Assembly: GCA_016282215.1 (NCBI GenBank)
Contig: JAEEKC010000401.1
Coordinates: 1 to 8,637 of the forward strand
Source of the DNA: Lachnospiraceae bacterium
Lineage (GTDB): Bacteria > Bacillota > Clostridia > Lachnospirales > Lachnospiraceae
Direction of reading: 5' to 3'
Length of the DNA stretch: 8,637 bases
Under the pieces are notes generated by a model. It was not told where the DNA came from, searched no databases, and saw nothing but the letters and a program-made list of their open reading frames with translations. Numbering within the stretch: position 1 is the first letter of the stretch; each line of letters begins with the position of its first letter. Of this stretch, positions 6,566 through 8,637 are shown in pieces. Made by a program: the position numbers and the translations under genes.

Positions 6566-6937
6566 TCACTGGTTTACGATCACCACCCTGACCTTCGGCA
6601 CCATCATTTTAACGGCCGCGGCCCATCTGTGATGACCGTTCAGGATCAGGTATCCGTCGCTTTCCATTTTTTCCACGATGATCGGTTCCGGGAAAATATC
6701 CCCTCCGTGACGCTGGTAAAACCTGACATCTTTACAGTAATCTTCTACGATATGTTCGCTGGGGCCTACGTCCTGATGGGTAAATTCATCCTTAGGATTG
6801 ACGTGCAGCTTGTCCGGGCTGATCTTTCTGACCAATAGCCGCTCAATAATACCTGCCCTGACGATCTTTCTTCTGTGCTTATATCGCTCCGCGTCGTCAA
6901 GCACCCGTCTGAATAACGCCGAATTCACTGAACTCAT
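6566..6937 (-). CDS. ParB/Srx-superfamily protein, 123 aa, translationally coupled to a HAD gene
   Basis: The start is ATG 6937, with GGGAGG close upstream; its ATG overlaps the upstream gene's TGA in ATGA, so translation is probably coupled. The C-terminal half carries the ParB/sulfiredoxin fold signature: PEPIIVEKMESDGYLILNGHHRWAAA (about 83-107), with NGHHRW matching the phosphate-binding turn of this superfamily. The first half is basic (residues 10-40) and resembles nothing I know. It has no helix-turn-helix or centromere-binding domain and is far shorter than chromosomal ParB, so a partition role is unlikely. Stand-alone members include nucleases, CTPases and small-molecule kinases such as the ADP-dependent serine kinase SerK; which activity applies here cannot be read from the sequence. 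Confidence 0.85.
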   Translation of the reverse strand: MSSVNSALFRRVLDDAERYKHRRKIVRAGIIERLLVRKISPDKLHVNPKDEFTHQDVGPSEHIVEDYCKDVRFYQRHGGDIFPEPIIVEKMESDGYLILNGHHRWAAAVKMMVPKVRVVIVNQ

Positions 6938-7440
6938 GGCTTCCCTCCCTGTTTCCTCGCTGCTTCCTTTCTTGCTTCAAGATCCCGGATCCGCTCGGCC
7001 TCCGCCAACACTTTTTCCGCCCACTGATCATCCTGCTCGCACACCTTGAAGGTCTTAAAGCCATAGGCCTTTCCGTTTGCATGGATGGCCTCTTCGTCAT
7101 CAATATGCAGCGCTATGTGGTAAAAAGTGGGGAGTTTCTGCGGAAGTGGTTCTTTTTTTTGCCCCTGCACCTCCTGTAGATGCCGGGACCCGTTAACGAT
7201 CTGGTCGAAACGGATACCATAGTTTCGAAACAATGTACTGATATATCTGGTCGACCGAAAAGAAGATGTATAGATCCACACCTCGAATCCCCGGCTTTGC
7301 AGCTTGTGGATCAGCCCGGGCGTTCCCTTTCGCAATCTCTCAATAAAGATACGATTCAATGGAAATGGCAACGGATCCTCCGCCTCGATTGTACGCGCGT
7401 CCACAAACAGGACTTCATCTAAATCAAATGAAACTCTCAC
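6934..7440 (-). CDS. HAD-superfamily phosphatase-like protein, 168 aa
   Basis: I place the start at GTG 7440, because GAGGA stands just before it (GAGGAAGCC then GTG) and it begins directly with the strand VRVSFDLDEV that usually opens HAD proteins. A TTG at 7476 would add 12 residues without a good ribosome site. HAD motifs: motif I DLDEV (Asp6, Asp8), motif II YTSS (Thr58/Ser59), probable motif III Lys102, motif IV HIDDE (Asp114/Asp115). A cap domain is small or absent, so the substrate may be large or reached with a partner. The last 30 residues form a charged helix. Likely activity is hydrolysis or transfer of a phosphate; substrate unknown. It is the first gene after the promoter at 7515-7543 and overlaps the ParB/Srx-like gene by 4 bp. 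Confidence 0.85.
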   Translation of the reverse strand: MRVSFDLDEVLFVDARTIEAEDPLPFPLNRIFIERLRKGTPGLIHKLQSRGFEVWIYTSSFRSTRYISTLFRNYGIRFDQIVNGSRHLQEVQGQKKEPLPQKLPTFYHIALHIDDEEAIHANGKAYGFKTFKVCEQDDQWAEKVLAEAERIRDLEARKEAARKQGGKP

Positions 7441-7514
7441 GGCTTCCTCACAGATTATTATTTTCAGCACATTCAACAGATGTCCGAAGACGCTTACCTG
7501 TCAAACATGAAGTC

Positions 7515-7543
7515 ATTATAATCTATCCGGCGAACATTTTCAA
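7515..7543 (-). promoter_or_regulatory. Sigma-A-type promoter of the HAD/ParB-like genes
   Basis: On the minus strand: TTGAAA (7543-7538), a 17-base spacer and a perfect TATAAT (7520-7515). The predicted start point is near 7508, giving a leader of about 68 bases to the GTG at 7440. It separates this group from the feo genes. Confidence 0.8.
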
Positions 7544-7555
7544 TCTGTCATTGAA
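7539..7555. promoter_or_regulatory. Inverted repeat over the -35 box, possible operator
   Basis: TTCAAT-CTGTC-ATTGAA is a perfect 6-5-6 inverted repeat that covers the -35 box of the HAD-gene promoter. Its position suits a repressor site. No second copy was noticed in the window and no candidate regulator is adjacent. Confidence 0.4.
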
Positions 7556-7569
7556 GGTAATGTGAATTT

Positions 7570-7743
7570 TCAGTTCTTAGACTTTATACCTTTACAGGCA
7601 TAGTGGCGCGGACACTTTCCTGCCATAGGGCAGCCGATACAGTGCCTGCCCTTCTTTTTCTCTTTATAGATATACAGACAGGCCGCGATAAACAATGTAG
7701 AAACGATCAGGATAATGATCAGATTAGAAAGAATTGCACTCAT
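7570..7743 (-). CDS. FeoB-associated Cys-rich membrane protein, 57 aa
   Basis: The start is ATG 7743, with AGGAGG five bases before it; a longer reading frame upstream has no such site. The protein has one membrane helix (about 6-26), a basic stretch KEKKKGR and a Cys-rich tail with Cys35, Cys38, Cys44 and Cys50 in HCIGCPMAGKC...C. This matches the short FeoB-associated family found just after feoB in many Firmicutes. The tail may help ferrous iron delivery or electron transfer at the transporter, but its mechanism is not established. The gene is 105 bp after feoB, and no clear terminator follows it. Confidence 0.9.
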   Translation of the reverse strand: MSAILSNLIIILIVSTLFIAACLYIYKEKKKGRHCIGCPMAGKCPRHYACKGIKSKN

Positions 7744-7809
7744 AGAAGCCTCCTGTCTGTTGCACGTTACTCTCTCACAGTTCTCTCTTCTTCTCCATGG
7801 CAAGGAGGT

Positions 7810-7834
7810 GGGGCCGCCAAAATACGACGGCCCC
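7810..7834 (-). other. GC-rich hairpin between feoB and the FeoB-associated gene
   Basis: Minus-strand RNA can form a 9-bp stem, GGGGCCGTC (7834-7826) with GGCGGCCCC (7818-7810), with one U-G wobble and a 7-base loop; on the plus strand the wobble becomes an A-C mismatch, so the structure suits minus-strand RNA. It starts 15 bp after the feoB stop. No U run follows, so it is not a standard intrinsic terminator; it may protect or trim the feoB mRNA end or set relative expression of the two genes. Confidence 0.6.
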
Positions 7835-7848
7835 GCAAAAGTATGTGA

Positions 7849-8637
7849 TCAGCTAAGTTTGTACTCAAGTTCCATTTTCTTTTGATTACTCTTAATGATC
7901 AGAGTAATGATCGTCGCAAAACAGATCACTGCGATCAGTCCACCGACAAAACCCGCTCCGATGGTTCCGGTGACGATGATGGTTCCGATCTGGTATACCA
8001 AAAATCCCACCGTAAATCCGCTTGCCAGCTGAAGTCCGATCGCGCCCCAGAGCCATTTGGCAGATTTCATTTCAGAGTTCATGGCACCCAGCGCTGCGAA
8101 GCAGGGCGGCGTATACAGGTTAAACATCAGGTATGCGAGCGCCGCTACTTTGGTAATTCCCATTGCTGCAGCAACAACGTTGCCTTCGCCGATCAGTTCC
8201 AGTTCTTCTGTATCAATGAAGTTGGTGATCGCATATACGGTAGCGATGGTACCCACAACATTCTCTTTTGCTATAAAGCCAGTGATGGCTGCTGCAGCCA
8301 GCTGCCAGGAAGCGATACCCACAACCGGGATCAGAAGCACTGCAAAAGGCTGTGCTACGCTTGCCAGGATCGAAGTGCTTTCTGCCCCCTCTTCCACTAC
8401 CTGGAACTGCCAGTTAAAGGACTGCATGATCTGTACAACCGTGTTGCAGACAAGGATAACCGTTCCGGCCTTTACGATATACGCCTTGCCTCTTTCCAGC
8501 ATACTCTTTAATGCAAATCCGAGACTCGGTACTTTATATTCCGGCATCTCGATAATGAAGAAGCTCTTGCGATATTTCATGCCGGTGATGGCTTTGATCA
8601 AAAGCGCGCCGAGAAGAATCAGGACGATACCCAGCAT
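7849..8637 (-). CDS. feoB: Ferrous iron transport protein B, C-terminal part (runs off right edge)
   Basis: The open frame reaches the right edge, so only about the last 263 codons are here; the methionine codon at the edge is internal. FeoB imports Fe(II) across the inner membrane using an N-terminal G domain, which is outside the window. Visible signs: EMPEYKVPS leading into a membrane helix, the WQLAAAAITGFIAKENVVGT segment that corresponds to the second gate domain, the LYTPPCFAALGAM segment (TP-C motif of FeoB), and several hydrophobic helices up to the C-terminus, which ends in a short basic/acidic tail. The FeoB-associated Cys-rich gene immediately downstream supports the call. Confidence 0.95.
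   Translation of the reverse strand: MLGIVLILLGALLIKAITGMKYRKSFFIIEMPEYKVPSLGFALKSMLERGKAYIVKAGTVILVCNTVVQIMQSFNWQFQVVEEGAESTSILASVAQPFAVLLIPVVGIASWQLAAAAITGFIAKENVVGTIATVYAITNFIDTEELELIGEGNVVAAAMGITKVAALAYLMFNLYTPPCFAALGAMNSEMKSAKWLWGAIGLQLASGFTVGFLVYQIGTIIVTGTIGAGFVGGLIAVICFATIITLIIKSNQKKMELEYKLS

Noticed and set aside
7773..7796. Seven-codon leader frame starting ATGGAGAAG between feoB and the small feo gene
   Set aside because: No ribosome site and no regulatory pattern in its codons.
7882..8511. 209-codon open frame on the plus strand over feoB
   Set aside because: Antisense to the clear FeoB C-terminus; the product is low in hydrophobic order and rich in Asp/Arg/Cys/His, as expected of a reverse-strand shadow.

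Overview
The window looks like chromosome of a mid-GC Firmicute, most likely a gut-type Lachnospiraceae. Reasons: strong AGGAGG-type ribosome sites, sigma-A-like promoters, the arrangement of feoB followed by a small FeoB-associated Cys-rich membrane protein, a cytoplasmic-type GH115 xylan alpha-glucuronidase, and a TetR-controlled FtsX-type ABC exporter. The family assignment is inference; no rRNA or other marker gene is present. Every gene I can support is on the minus strand, so transcription runs from high to low coordinates. I see no tRNA, rRNA, CRISPR array, transposase or phage gene.

Layout in the direction of transcription. (1) 8637-7570: the C-terminal part of the ferrous iron transporter FeoB (cut by the right edge) and the 57-residue FeoB-associated protein, separated by a GC-rich hairpin without a U tract. 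(2) 7543-5867: a clear promoter with an inverted repeat over its -35 box, then a HAD-superfamily phosphatase-like gene and a ParB/Srx-fold gene overlapping by ATGA, then two small unrecognised genes (a one-helix membrane protein and a 103-residue soluble protein) with a 53-bp-period tandem duplication between them. (3) 5834-1501: a TetR-family repressor, a LolD/MacB-type ATPase and an 897-residue FtsX-type permease, closed by an intrinsic terminator. A 13-bp palindrome (ATAACANTGTTAT type) occurs three times, twice at the repressor's own promoter and once just upstream of the ATPase, which strongly suggests autoregulation plus control of the exporter by one repressor. (4) 1495-1: a non-coding stretch with a roughly 75-bp palindromic element and a likely promoter, then a lipoprotein with a damaged C-terminal zinc ribbon, then the first 118 codons of a GH115 enzyme running off the left edge.

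The best functional story is the self-contained TetR/ABC exporter module with its mapped operators. The permease has an unusual charged helical insert and a dockerin/EF-hand-like calcium loop in its first extracytoplasmic domain. The least understood part is the HAD plus ParB/Srx pair, which could be a phosphatase/kinase-like couple. I did not find a clearly new multi-gene system, and most functional assignments rest on motif reading without database searches.
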